From positions 186,001 through 250,000 of the forward strand of contig NZ_JBGFSM010000008.1 of the NCBI RefSeq assembly GCF_041679265.1: 64,000 nucleotides of DNA, given 5' to 3'. This DNA is from Autumnicola sp041679265 (GTDB lineage Bacteria; Bacteroidota; Bacteroidia; Flavobacteriales; Flavobacteriaceae). The notes beneath the pieces were generated by a model. That model searched no databases and had not been told where the DNA came from. It was given only the letters and a program-made list of their open reading frames with translations. Made by a program: the position numbers and the translations under genes. Of this stretch, positions 1 through 7,988 are shown piece by piece. Within the stretch, counting starts at the first letter, position 1. Each line of letters begins with the position of its first letter.

Positions 1-435
1 GAAGGAGATTTTATTTTAGGAGTCAACGTTGGGCTTCCTGTTGGAGATGTAAAAGACATTTCCAACTTTGATGTTGGAGCAGATATAGGTTACCTTTTTG
101 GGCTGGCCGATATTGTAAAAGTGGGACCCACAGCGGGATACATGCATTTCTTCGGAGCAGACGGAAACGATGGAGATGTGGAATGGGAAGTTGATGACTT
201 CCAGTTTATACCTGTTGGCGCTGCCGGCCGTGTAGATCTTGCCTTTTTGGAAGTAGGACTGGATCTAGGCTATGCCATAGGCGTAAACGATGGAAATGAC
301 GGCGGTTTCTTCTTTAGGCCGAAAGCCGGTTTTTCCCTGGGTGTTCTCAATATTATAGCCTCATATACCAACATTAACATTGAAGAAAATTTTAATGTCT
401 CAACTTTGAATATTGGTCTTGAGTTTGGACTATAA
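1..435 (+). CDS. Outer-membrane beta-barrel protein, C-terminal part (5' end outside window)
   Basis: The frame is open from base 1 to the TAA at 433-435, so the gene starts upstream of the window; the internal ATG/GTG codons are not needed as starts. The visible 144 residues consist of alternating hydrophobic and glycine/aspartate-rich strands, with turns such as DGNDGD, and end in LNIGLEFGL, a typical terminal beta-strand with a C-terminal hydrophobic residue. This fits a small porin-like outer-membrane barrel. No specific substrate can be named. A strong hairpin terminator follows it. Confidence 0.6.
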   Translation, partial: EGDFILGVNVGLPVGDVKDISNFDVGADIGYLFGLADIVKVGPTAGYMHFFGADGNDGDVEWEVDDFQFIPVGAAGRVDLAFLEVGLDLGYAIGVNDGNDGGFFFRPKAGFSLGVLNIIASYTNINIEENFNVSTLNIGLEFGL

Positions 436-488
436 TTAAAAGGTTTTAGGATTTGAATGCGGGGAGATCCGCTTTATTTCAGTAACGA

Positions 489-514
489 AAAGGGGGGAAT
501 TTCCCCCTTTTTTA
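489..514 (+). terminator. Rho-independent terminator after the partial barrel gene
   Basis: A GGGGG/CCCCC stem with an AATT loop is followed by TTTTTT. It lies 54 bases after the upstream stop codon and separates the two outer-membrane protein genes. Confidence 0.8.
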
Positions 515-580
515 TTTCAGCTTCTTCATCATATTGAAATTTTATTATTTTCGCAGCCTAAACAACCTAATTTTATTAAA

Positions 581-1129
581 ATGAAAAATTTAGTTTTGGC
601 AGCAATGCTGCTTTTTGCAAGTGTAAGTTTTATGCAGGCTCAGGAAGTCAATTTTGGTGTTACAGCTGGTTATACCAATATGACTGGTCGTTCTGGGGAA
701 TCAAATTCTTCTGTTGAATCATCTTCAAGTGCTTCAGGTTTTTATATCGGCGTTTTAACTGATTTTTCTTTATCTGAAAATTTTCATCTCCAACCGGAAG
801 TGAATCTTGCAATAGCAGATGATTCCAATTTCTTAATAATACCTGTTTTTGCGCAATATTATATAGGAGATTCTTCATTTTATTTGCAGGCTGGTCCTCA
901 GGTTACTGCTATTTTAGAAGAAACCAACGGACTTTTAAATACTTTTGGTTTGGATTTGGCTTTTGGTGCCGGCTATCATATTAACGAAAACTTTTTCCTT
1001 CAGGCAAAATACTCCTTTGAGGTTACTAACCGTCTTTCAAATTCTACTCGTGATTTTTATGATAGTGAAGGCTTAGATGTTAACTCAGGATTTGATGCTT
1101 TCACTGTTGGAGTGGGATATAAATTTTAA
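581..1129 (+). CDS. Porin-family outer-membrane beta-barrel protein
   Basis: This 182-residue protein begins with a signal peptide (MKNLVLAAMLLFASVSFMQA, then QEV). The rest alternates strands and short turns (FGVTAGYTNM, FYIGVLTDFSL, FFLQAKYSFEV) and ends VGVGYKF, with a C-terminal Phe as in outer-membrane barrels. A serine-rich loop lies near residues 38-52. It resembles the OmpW/porin-family small barrels common in Bacteroidetes. The role, perhaps structural or in small-solute passage, is not defined. It is monocistronic, between two terminators. Confidence 0.7.
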   Translation: MKNLVLAAMLLFASVSFMQAQEVNFGVTAGYTNMTGRSGESNSSVESSSSASGFYIGVLTDFSLSENFHLQPEVNLAIADDSNFLIIPVFAQYYIGDSSFYLQAGPQVTAILEETNGLLNTFGLDLAFGAGYHINENFFLQAKYSFEVTNRLSNSTRDFYDSEGLDVNSGFDAFTVGVGYKF

Positions 1130-1151
1130 ACATTCTTAAAATAAATTCAGA

Positions 1152-1178
1152 AAAGCGGGCAGTTTGTCCGCTTTTTTT
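1152..1178 (+). terminator. Rho-independent terminator after the porin-family gene
   Basis: GCGGGCA pairs with TGTCCGC (one G-T pair) around a short loop, followed by seven T. It lies 23 bases after the stop codon. Confidence 0.8.
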
Positions 1179-1206
1179 ATGGCTTAAAATTAATATCTTT
1201 ATAACT

Positions 1207-1632
1207 ATGAAAATACTTATTATCAACGGGCCCAATCTCAATTTACTGGGCACCAGGGAACCTGAAATTTACGGAGGCAAAACTTTTGAAGAATATTTTT
1301 CCCATCTTCAGTTTAAATTCAGACAACTTGAACTTTCCTATGTACAAAGCAATGTAGAAGGAGAAATAATAAATGAAATTCATAAGGCCGCTAAAGATTT
1401 TGACGGAATTGTATTGAATGCAGCCGCATATACTCATACTTCTGTTGCCATTGCCGATGCCGTAAAAGCCATAGAAGCCCCGGTGGTTGAAGTTCATATT
1501 TCCAATATTCATGCCCGCGAGGAATTTCGCCATAAATCCTATATCTCTCCTCATGCCAAAGGAGTGATTTTCGGATTCGGGCTAAAGGGTTATGATCTTG
1601 CCGTAAGCAGCTTTATAGAAGAGGAGGCATGA
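1207..1632 (+). CDS. aroQ: 3-dehydroquinate dehydratase, type II
   Basis: Converts 3-dehydroquinate to 3-dehydroshikimate in the cytosolic shikimate pathway for aromatic amino acids. The 141 residues match the usual type II length. NGPNLNLLG (7-15), Arg17 and Tyr22 form the catalytic loop region. NAAAYTHTSVAIADA carries the substrate-binding Asn and Thr/Ser, and EVHISNIHAREEFR carries the catalytic His segment. The ATG at 1207 gives the canonical N-terminus MKILIINGPN. Its stop overlaps the next start by four bases (ATGA), which suggests coupled translation with the downstream PP-loop gene. Confidence 0.95.
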   Translation: MKILIINGPNLNLLGTREPEIYGGKTFEEYFSHLQFKFRQLELSYVQSNVEGEIINEIHKAAKDFDGIVLNAAAYTHTSVAIADAVKAIEAPVVEVHISNIHAREEFRHKSYISPHAKGVIFGFGLKGYDLAVSSFIEEEA

Positions 1633-2354
1633 AAAATGCTTATTTAAACTGGAGCAGCGGTAAAGACTCGGCACTGGCCCTTTATAAATTGAATCAGAAC
1701 AAAGAGTTTAAAGTGAAAAAACTCGTCACTACTGTTAATACTGAAGTAGACCGAATTTCCATGCACGGGCTCCGTAAAGAATTATTGTTGCAACAGGCTG
1801 TAAATATAGGTTTGCCACTGCAGGTAATTCCTTTGCACGGTGCAGTTTCTATGAAGGAATATAATGAGGAAATGAGAAATGCCACAGCTGTTCTTAAAGC
1901 TGAAGGTTTTACTCATGCTATTTTTGGGGATATTTTTCTGGAAGACCTTAAGACCTATCGGGATGAACAATTGAAACTTGCAGGAATAGAAGGGGTTTAT
2001 CCACTCTGGAAGCAGAATACCGGAGAATTGATGGATAATTTTCTAAAGCTTGGTTTTAAGGCTATTACAGTTTGTACCAATTCCAGGTTACTGAATAATT
2101 CCTTCTGCGGAAGAATTATTGATGAAGATTTTATAAAAGATTTGCCTGAAGGAGTAGACCCGTGCGGAGAAAACGGGGAATTTCATACTTTCGTCTTTGA
2201 CGGGCCAATTTTTGATGAGCCGGTTAAATTCCAGAAAGGGGAGAAGGTGGAGCGAACTTATACTCCAAACTCTTCAAAAGATGATAGTTGTTTTAAGGAT
2301 GAAGAGGAAAGCTGGGACACGGGATTTTGCTATTGTGACCTGCTTCCGAAGTAA
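1629..2354 (+). CDS. DPH6-like PP-loop ATPase (diphthine--ammonia ligase family)
   Basis: An adenine-nucleotide alpha-hydrolase-fold enzyme of 241 residues. The N-terminal WSSGKDSALALY (about 8-19) is the PP-loop that binds the ATP pyrophosphate. DPCGENGEFHTFVFDGP in the C-terminal half is the signature of the diphthine--ammonia ligase (Dph6) family. Eukaryotic and archaeal members amidate diphthine on elongation factor 2, but bacterial EF-G lacks diphthamide, so the substrate here must differ and is unknown. The gene is coupled to aroQ through an ATGA overlap. A Cys pair near the C-terminus (FCYCDLL) is an extra feature. Confidence 0.8.
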   Translation: MKNAYLNWSSGKDSALALYKLNQNKEFKVKKLVTTVNTEVDRISMHGLRKELLLQQAVNIGLPLQVIPLHGAVSMKEYNEEMRNATAVLKAEGFTHAIFGDIFLEDLKTYRDEQLKLAGIEGVYPLWKQNTGELMDNFLKLGFKAITVCTNSRLLNNSFCGRIIDEDFIKDLPEGVDPCGENGEFHTFVFDGPIFDEPVKFQKGEKVERTYTPNSSKDDSCFKDEEESWDTGFCYCDLLPK

Positions 2355-2530
2355 AGGCGGATTAGGCTTTTGGCTTTAAGCTTAAGTAATACATTAAAGG
2401 ATCGCCCTATATTTCTAAAAACCATTTCGTTATGCAATTATAAATGTTGAATTTTAAATGCTGAATGTTGTATTCGTCGTCCTTGATCAACTTTTAACAT
2501 TTCAATTCTAAACTTGAAACTCTGAACTGA

Positions 2531-3017
2531 GAAATAACCACCCCGACCTCGGCCACCCCCGCCCAACGGAGTCATTCTTAGAAAGTATGGGAGCGCGTTT
2601 TGATTGTTTCAAATGTTGAATTTTAAATGTTGCTGTTAGTTTCGTTCAGTGATCTTTTCAATTTTGAGCATTACGCACCTTACCTCAATCCTTACATAAA
2701 ATCCGAACTGGAAATAACCACCCCGCCTTCGGCCACCCCCGCCCAACGGAGTCATTCTTAGAAAGTATGGGAGCGCGTTTTGATTGTTTCAGTTGTTGAA
2801 ATTTTAAATGTTGCTGTTAGTTTCGTTCAGTGATCTTTTCAATTTTGAGCATTACGCACCTTACCTCAATCCTTACNNNNNNNNNNNNNNNNNNNNNNNN
2901 NNNNNNNNNNNNNNNNNNNNNNNNNNNNNNNNNNNNNNNNNNNNNNNNNNNNNNNNNNNNNNNNNNNNNNNNNNNNATAAAATCCGAACTGGAAATAACC
3001 ACCCCGCCTTCGGCCAC
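2531..3017. repeat. Tandem repeat, unit about 180 bp, interrupted by the assembly gap
   Basis: Copy 1 runs 2531-2710 and copy 2 from 2711 to 2876. Across the N gap it resumes at 2977 with the end of the unit, and a partial third copy begins at 2992. Copies 1 and 2 differ at only a few bases (for example CCGACCTCGG against CCGCCTTCGG, plus one inserted A). A more diverged relic of the unit's second half seems to lie at 2440-2530. No convincing coding sequence crosses it. Confidence 0.85.
2877..2976. other. Scaffold gap of exactly 100 N
   Basis: A run of 100 N. If it is removed, the flanks (ending CCTTAC, restarting ATAAAATCC) rejoin exactly as in copy 1 of the tandem repeat. The length is therefore probably a placeholder, and the number of repeat units is unknown. 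Open frames crossing it are artefacts. Confidence 0.95.
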
Positions 3018-3040
3018 CCCTCCTTTTTAAGAAGGGGAGC
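2992..3040 (-). repeat. Dispersed palindromic element, copy 1
   Basis: Read on the minus strand it has a CTCCCCTTCTT/AAGGAGGGG hairpin followed by GTGGCCGAAGGCGGGGTGG. The same layout (GCTCC, hairpin, GGTG, second hairpin, GGGTG) recurs at 31882-31943 with different stem bases. It resembles short palindromic repeats I associate with Bacteroidetes chromosomes; this is recollection, not a search result. Confidence 0.5.
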
Positions 3041-3041
3041 A

Positions 3042-3080
3042 ATAAAAAATCCCGGAAAACTAACTTGAGTTTCCCGGGAT
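3042..3080 (-). terminator. Rho-independent terminator of lpdA
   Basis: On the minus strand ATCCCGGGAAACT pairs with AGTTTTCCGGGAT (one G-T pair) across a 6-nt loop and is followed by six T. It lies about 44 bases beyond the lpdA stop. Confidence 0.85.
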
Positions 3081-3090
3081 ATACTATTTT

Positions 3091-3118
3091 TCTAACGTCT
3101 AACGTCTAACGTCTAACA
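3091..3118. repeat. Short tandem repeat of the heptamer TCTAACG
   Basis: Three exact TCTAACG units and a fourth variant (TCTAACA) lie between the lpdA stop and its terminator, so they fall in the 3' untranslated region. No spacers are present, so this is not a CRISPR. Confidence 0.8.
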
Positions 3119-3123
3119 TCTAT

Positions 3124-4515
3124 TTAGATATGAATTACTTCATCATAAGCTGCGGCTACGGCTTCCATCACCGCCTCACTCATGGTAGGGTGAGGGTGGA
3201 CAGCTTTAAGAACTTCATGTCCTGTGGTTTCCAGTTTCCGGCCAAGAACTGCTTCCGCGATCATATCGGTGACGCCGGCACCAATCATGTGGCAACCTAA
3301 CCATTCCCCATATTTGGCATCAAAAATTACTTTTACAAAACCATCAGATTTTCCTGCGGCTTTTGCTTTTCCTGAGGCTGAAAACGGGAATTTTCCCACC
3401 TTGATTTCATAACCTGCTTCTTTGGCCTGTTTTTCAGTCATTCCCACAGAAGCGATTTCAGGAGTGGCATAGGTACAACCGGGAATATTTCCGTAGTCCA
3501 GCGGCTGAACTTTCATGCCCTTTATTTTTTCAACACAAATAATACCTTCCGCAGAAGCTACATGGGCAAGAGCAGGGCCATGAACCACGTCTCCAATGGC
3601 ATAAATACCATCTGCATTGGTTTTATAGAAGTCGTCTACTATAATCTTATCCTTTTCGGTTTTAATGTTGAGTTCTTCGAGGCCTATATTTTCGATATTG
3701 GTTTTAATTCCAACTGCAGAAAGCACAATGTCGGCCTCAAGGGTTTCTTCCCCTTTTTTGGTTTTTACTTTAGCTTTTACGGTTTTTCCTGAAGTATCCA
3801 CACTTTCCACTGAAGAATTTGTCATTACCTTAATTCCTGCTTTTTTCACGCTTCTTTCAAACTGCTTGGAAACTTCTTCATCTTCCAGTGGAACAAGGTT
3901 TGGAAGAAATTCCACGATGGTAACCTCGGTGCCCATAGAGTTATAGAAATGGGCAAACTCCACCCCAATAGCTCCGGAGCCAACAACTATCATCGACTTT
4001 GGCTGTTTTTCCAAAGTCATTGCTTCACGGTAGCCAATCACTTTTTTGCCATCCTGCTTTAGGTTTGGCAATTCGCGGGAGCGTGCCCCTGTGGCAACAA
4101 TAATATGGTCTGCTTCGTAATCTTTGGTTTTATCGTCTTTTCCGGTTACGGCAACTTTTTTGCCTTTTTTCAGTTTTCCGTAGCCCTCAATAACATCAAT
4201 TTTGTTTTTTTTCATAAGGAACTGCACGCCCTTGCTCATCCCGTTTGCCACATCACGGCTTCTTTTTACCACGGCATTAAAATCTTTATCTGCCTTTTCC
4301 AAAGTTAATCCGTAATCTTCGGCATGTTTTAGATAATCAAAAACTTCAGCACTTTTAAGAAGTGCCTTTGTTGGGATACAACCCCAGTTAAGGCAAACAC
4401 CACCAAGGCTTTCTTTTTCTATAATAGCTGTTTTAAAACCCAATTGCGAAGAGCGAATTGCGGTTACGTAACCTCCCGGGCCACTGCCTAAAACTATGAC
4501 ATCATATTTACTCAT
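3124..4515 (-). CDS. lpdA: Dihydrolipoyl dehydrogenase (E3)
   Basis: FAD flavoprotein that reoxidises dihydrolipoamide with NAD+ in the pyruvate, 2-oxoglutarate and related dehydrogenase complexes. Its 463 residues match the family length. GSGPGG (10-15) binds FAD, the redox disulfide is Cys41/Cys46 in GGVCLNWGCIPTK, GSGAIGVEFA is the NAD site, IYAIGDV is the second FAD motif, and HPHPTMSEAVMEA near the C-terminus carries the His-Glu catalytic pair. It is monocistronic with its own promoter-like element and terminator. A second E3-type gene begins at the far end of the window. Confidence 0.95.
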   Translation of the reverse strand: MSKYDVIVLGSGPGGYVTAIRSSQLGFKTAIIEKESLGGVCLNWGCIPTKALLKSAEVFDYLKHAEDYGLTLEKADKDFNAVVKRSRDVANGMSKGVQFLMKKNKIDVIEGYGKLKKGKKVAVTGKDDKTKDYEADHIIVATGARSRELPNLKQDGKKVIGYREAMTLEKQPKSMIVVGSGAIGVEFAHFYNSMGTEVTIVEFLPNLVPLEDEEVSKQFERSVKKAGIKVMTNSSVESVDTSGKTVKAKVKTKKGEETLEADIVLSAVGIKTNIENIGLEELNIKTEKDKIIVDDFYKTNADGIYAIGDVVHGPALAHVASAEGIICVEKIKGMKVQPLDYGNIPGCTYATPEIASVGMTEKQAKEAGYEIKVGKFPFSASGKAKAAGKSDGFVKVIFDAKYGEWLGCHMIGAGVTDMIAEAVLGRKLETTGHEVLKAVHPHPTMSEAVMEAVAAAYDEVIHI

Positions 4516-4547
4516 TTTTAGTAATTTTTGTGAGGGTTTAGAAGTTG

Positions 4548-4576
4548 CGAATTTAAGGAATTAATGCTTAAACAAA
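4548..4576 (-). promoter_or_regulatory. Predicted Bacteroidetes-type promoter of lpdA
   Basis: Minus-strand TTTG (4576-4573), 17 nt, then TAAATTCG (4555-4548), one mismatch from TAnnTTTG. It lies 33 bases upstream of the start codon. Confidence 0.5.
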
Positions 4577-4662
4577 AAGGATTAAACAGCTGCTTTAAGC
4601 CAGAGGAATGCAGCAAAAATGCCTTCGGCTGTATTTTACCAGTATTATCCTTTGCCCTCATT

Positions 4663-5265
4663 TTACAAATTAGGTGTAGAGGCCGTTTTTAATACAGTAA
4701 TATTTTTTATCGCCTGATTATAATTACTTATGTCTATTCCGGTTTCAACTAAAGAGGAAGGGACTACTAAAATGCGAAAGAGCAGGCCCTCTGTCCAGCT
4801 GCCATCAAGGGTATTGAAGTTAGAATAGGCTAAATTGCTGTCCAGAAAAATATTTACATCCTGCAAGGTGTAATCATAATTATACTGTACCACAACATTA
4901 TTTGCCGCAAAATAGGTTTGGGGAAGTAACCTCCAGGCATTAATGGTTTCCCCGTTTTCGTCCTGGCCATTTTCACCCGTTTTTGTGTAAACAAAAACAG
5001 CATCTGTGGCAGCAAGTTCCATATTTACTTCGCTAAAAGCTAAAAAGGTGGAATAGTAGTTGTCTTCATTAAAAGTGACGGGCTCTAAATCTATTACAGT
5101 CCCGGTAACACTTTCCCCTGGTTCGCCCTGTGGTCCTGGTTCGCCCTGTTCGCCTTGAGGCCCCGTGGGACCTGGCTCTCCTTCTGCTCCCGGAGGGCCT
5201 TCAGTAGAACATGAAAAGAGGGTGATACCTAAAGAAAAAATAAGAAATGGTAGTAGTTTCTTCAT
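4663..5265 (-). CDS. Collagen-like lipoprotein, paralogue 1
   Basis: A 200-residue exported protein of unknown function. A lipoprotein signal ends at Cys19 (TLFSC). Residues 23-52 form ten uninterrupted Gly-X-Y triplets (GPPGAEGEPG onwards), rich in Pro and Glu and therefore able to form a collagen-like triple helix. A globular domain of about 145 residues follows, with Tyr/Asn/Asp-rich beta strands and a closing IKNITVLKTA. That domain aligns along its whole length with the neighbouring 5355-5930 protein (shared FNEDN, LPQTY, NIFLDS). A terminator and a gap lie between the two genes, so this one is probably transcribed alone. Confidence 0.7.
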   Translation of the reverse strand: MKKLLPFLIFSLGITLFSCSTEGPPGAEGEPGPTGPQGEQGEPGPQGEPGESVTGTVIDLEPVTFNEDNYYSTFLAFSEVNMELAATDAVFVYTKTGENGQDENGETINAWRLLPQTYFAANNVVVQYNYDYTLQDVNIFLDSNLAYSNFNTLDGSWTEGLLFRILVVPSSLVETGIDISNYNQAIKNITVLKTASTPNL

Positions 5266-5299
5266 AGGAGAAGTGTTATTGTTTACGGTGGTGAAGATA

Positions 5300-5335
5300 T
5301 AAAAAAAAGCCTACCCGCATAAAGATAGGCTTTTA
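5300..5335 (-). terminator. Rho-independent terminator of the msrB-collagen lipoprotein operon
   Basis: On the minus strand AAGCCTA pairs with TAGGCTT around a 12-nt loop and is followed by eight T. It separates the two paralogous lipoprotein genes. Confidence 0.8.
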
Positions 5336-5354
5336 GAATAATGGAAGTTTCCTT

Positions 5355-5930
5355 TTATTTTTTGCTGGCAGAAATCTTTTTGATTTTTGAAGAATCAATA
5401 TTCAGTTTATTGACTACTGCATTATAATCGGATAAATTAACATTGGTATTTTCTGCAAAATCTGCAGGTACTATAATGATCCTGAAAAAAAGATCATCGG
5501 TATAAGAGTCATCAATAGTATCAAAATTTTCATACGGAATAGAACTGTCTAAAAAGATATTGATATCGAAAAAAGTATAATCAAAGTTATACTGAATTTC
5601 CTCTCCATTGTCTGTATAATATGTTTGCGGCAACTGCCTGAACGCATAATATGGTTCACCGTTTTCATCTTCATACTCTCCAACACTCATATAAACCAAT
5701 ACCGCATCAGATTCAAATACTTCTACGCCGGCATCATCGAAATCTAAAAACAAGGTATAATCATTATCTTCATTAAAATCATACGTCTCAAGATCTATAA
5801 CGTTTCCAACTATAGCTTCACCGGCTGGGCCGGGAGGTCCCTGTGGCCCTTGTGGCCCCACTTCCCCATCATCAGAACATGAAACAAATAAGAATGTAGT
5901 CATAAACAAAAGTGAAAATATTTTTCTCAT
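5355..5930 (-). CDS. Collagen-like lipoprotein, paralogue 2
   Basis: A 191-residue lipoprotein with lipobox Cys18 (LFVSC), six Gly-X-Y triplets at about 22-39 (GEVGPQGPQGPPGPAGEA) and the same C-terminal domain as the 4663-5265 protein. I start it at the ATG at 5930 because MRKIFSLLF begins a normal lipoprotein signal; the upstream in-frame start would overlap msrB and add a polar extension. It lies 16 bases after the cytosolic msrB and appears to be the last gene of that operon, which hints at a link with oxidative damage repair at the envelope. The function is unknown. Confidence 0.7.
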   Translation of the reverse strand: MRKIFSLLFMTTFLFVSCSDDGEVGPQGPQGPPGPAGEAIVGNVIDLETYDFNEDNDYTLFLDFDDAGVEVFESDAVLVYMSVGEYEDENGEPYYAFRQLPQTYYTDNGEEIQYNFDYTFFDINIFLDSSIPYENFDTIDDSYTDDLFFRIIIVPADFAENTNVNLSDYNAVVNKLNIDSSKIKKISASKK

Positions 5931-5946
5931 AATTTTAGGTGTTAAT

Positions 5947-6339
5947 TTATTTATCAAATTCTATACTGGCGGAATTTACGCAATACCGTTGTCCTGTTTC
6001 CGTAGGGCCATCGTCAAAAACATGCCCCAAATGGCTGCCACAGGTAGCGCAAAGGATTTCAGTTCTAATCATCCCAAAGCTTTTGTCCTGCACATATTCC
6101 ACCTTTCCTTCAATAGCCTGATCAAAACTTGGCCAGCCGCAGCCGCTTTCAAATTTCGCATCACTTTCAAAAAGCTTGGTGTGACAGGCGGCACAACGGT
6201 ATTCTCCTTCTTCAAAATGAAGGTTGTATTTACCGCTATGGGGCGCTTCTGTTCCTTTTTCACGCAGCACCCGGTATTGTTCATCGGAAAGCTGCTTTTT
6301 CCATTCTCCTTCAGATTTTTCTATAGCGTATTTTTTCAT
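5947..6339 (-). CDS. msrB: Peptide-methionine (R)-S-oxide reductase, cytosolic
   Basis: Reduces the R-epimer of methionine sulfoxide in proteins. This 130-residue protein has no signal peptide and should act in the cytosol. Two Cys-x-x-Cys pairs (CAACHTK and CATCGSH) form the structural zinc site; CGWPSF, GHVFDDGP and RYCVNSASIEF, with the catalytic Cys, are the MsrB core motifs. It lies 10 bases after a second msrB that encodes a lipoprotein form, so the two enzymes would repair two compartments from one transcript. Confidence 0.93.
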   Translation of the reverse strand: MKKYAIEKSEGEWKKQLSDEQYRVLREKGTEAPHSGKYNLHFEEGEYRCAACHTKLFESDAKFESGCGWPSFDQAIEGKVEYVQDKSFGMIRTEILCATCGSHLGHVFDDGPTETGQRYCVNSASIEFDK

Positions 6340-6349
6340 CTTTTACTTT

Positions 6350-6829
6350 TTATTGGTTAGCCGGTACAAAGTCCATGGCCACTCCATTCATACAATATCT
6401 TTTGCCGGTAGTTTCTCGTGGGCCATCATCAAACACATGGCCCAGGTGGCCGCCACATCTTGCGCAATGCACTTCGTCCCTGGTGTATCCCAGTTTGGTA
6501 TCACGGCCTAATTCTACAGCACCTTCTATGGGACGGTCAAAACTCGGCCAGCCGGTACCGCTCATAAATTTATTTTCGGTTTTATAAAGTTCATTTCCGC
6601 AGGCAGCGCAAATAAATGTACCGGGTTCTTTAATCTTGTTTAAATCGCTTGAAAAAGCAGGTTCTGTTGCAGCCTTTCTCAATACCTGAAATTCGGCATC
6701 TGTTAGGTCCTGTTTCCACTCTTTTTCAGTTTTACTTACTTCAAAGTTTTGAGAAGTTTTATTCTTCTGTGCGTTTCCGTTACAACTCATCATTATTGTT
6801 GCTAACAGTAGAAATATGATCTTTTTCAT
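6350..6829 (-). CDS. msrB: Peptide-methionine (R)-S-oxide reductase, exported lipoprotein form
   Basis: A 159-residue MsrB preceded by a lipoprotein signal (MKKIIFLLLATIMMSC, Cys16) and a short polar linker. The zinc pairs (CAACGNE, CARCGGH), GWPSFDRP, GHVFDDGP and the catalytic RYCMNGVAMDFVP are intact. Lipidation would place it in the periplasm or at a membrane surface, where it would repair oxidised envelope proteins. It is the first gene of a probable three-gene operon with cytosolic msrB and the collagen-like lipoprotein. Confidence 0.92.
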   Translation of the reverse strand: MKKIIFLLLATIMMSCNGNAQKNKTSQNFEVSKTEKEWKQDLTDAEFQVLRKAATEPAFSSDLNKIKEPGTFICAACGNELYKTENKFMSGTGWPSFDRPIEGAVELGRDTKLGYTRDEVHCARCGGHLGHVFDDGPRETTGKRYCMNGVAMDFVPANQ

Positions 6830-6947
6830 GTAGTTTTTCTTTTAATATTGAAGAAATGGCTGCAAAATTTAATTTTTGCCTTTTATGATGGCTGTCAGGG
6901 CCAGGCAATGTGCCACTTCCTGCTTTTTGTTTTTAAAAGTACAAAGA

Positions 6948-7817
6948 TTATACCGCGATGAACGTTGTGATTCTGTTAATTACCTCTGGATCTCCCAAAA
7001 TCCTGCGGTGGCCAAGGCCTTCTGTGATTAAAATTTTGCTGTTTTCCAGGGTTTTGTGTATTTTGTAAGCACAATTTACAGAGACATCCACATCGGTTTT
7101 ATCATGAATAACAAAAGTGGGAGTGGTTATCCCTTCCGCAGAGATCGCTCCGGAATAGGTATTCATATCCTGCCCCAGCCGGGTATCCAGATAGGTTTTC
7201 ATCCTGCGGGCAACTTCTTCATTCATTTTCATATTTGCGGCAAATTCCCTGGTAATATGGGTGATACTGTCCGCAGTTCCAATCACTACAAGTTTTTTGG
7301 TTTTTAGCCCTTCCTTTACTGCCCGCAGGCTGGCCATTCCGCCCAGGGAATGCCCAATAACTGCTTCAAATGGACCATGAGTTTTATCTAGTTGGTGAAT
7401 GGCCGCAACAAAATGTGGCATCATGCTCCTTTTTCCAGGCGCTTTGCCATGTGCCGGAGCATCAAAACTAATAGTGCCGTAGCCTTTAGAAATCAGGGCG
7501 TCTGCAATTTTGGAAAGCTGCGTTCCCCGCCCGCTCCAGCCATGTACCAGCAAGATCTTTTTAACCGATTTCCCATATTCATAAACCACAATTTCCCGGT
7601 CTATGGATGGAATGGTGAGTTTTGTTTGCAGCGATTGTGCATCCATTTTCTTTTCCCTTTCCGGCAACTTGTATTTAAAAGGCGAGAGGAAAAGTCTGGC
7701 CGCAAAGCGGCTGGCCAGAAAGGGATTAATTTTAGTAAGAGTTTTACTGATTAAAAGAATGTACCCGGGAACGAGAAGGCGTTGTACGGGAGTGGTTTCT
7801 TTATTTTTTTTAGCCAT
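6948..7817 (-). CDS. Alpha/beta hydrolase
   Basis: A 289-residue alpha/beta-hydrolase-fold protein. LLVHGWSGRGTQ is the oxyanion-hole segment, GHSLGG carries the nucleophilic Ser, HDKTDVDV supplies a likely acid and GLGHRRIL the catalytic His. The N-terminal 60 residues are basic with one hydrophobic stretch (about 12-35), so it may associate with the membrane. The substrate cannot be named; an esterase or lipase-like role is likely. It stands alone on the minus strand. Confidence 0.75.
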   Translation of the reverse strand: MAKKNKETTPVQRLLVPGYILLISKTLTKINPFLASRFAARLFLSPFKYKLPEREKKMDAQSLQTKLTIPSIDREIVVYEYGKSVKKILLVHGWSGRGTQLSKIADALISKGYGTISFDAPAHGKAPGKRSMMPHFVAAIHQLDKTHGPFEAVIGHSLGGMASLRAVKEGLKTKKLVVIGTADSITHITREFAANMKMNEEVARRMKTYLDTRLGQDMNTYSGAISAEGITTPTFVIHDKTDVDVSVNCAYKIHKTLENSKILITEGLGHRRILGDPEVINRITTFIAV

Positions 7818-7988
7818 AGATATTAATAATGAGCGAAGGTAGCAAATATTCGCCGCCTTAAAGCGCTACATTCTTTATGGAAATTTTCTGGTATTATTGT
7901 TGGATATGCCAATTTTGTTAAATCCTACTTAAACCATTCAGGAGGAAGAGACTGCTTTTGTAATTTTAACAAAAATAAACCCATAATT

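Noticed and set aside
2808..3068. Open frames spanning the N gap
   Set aside because: They consist largely of undetermined bases inside a tandem repeat and have no family resemblance.
3091..3118. Direct repeats that could suggest a CRISPR
   Set aside because: The 7-bp units are adjacent without spacers, and no cas gene is in the window.
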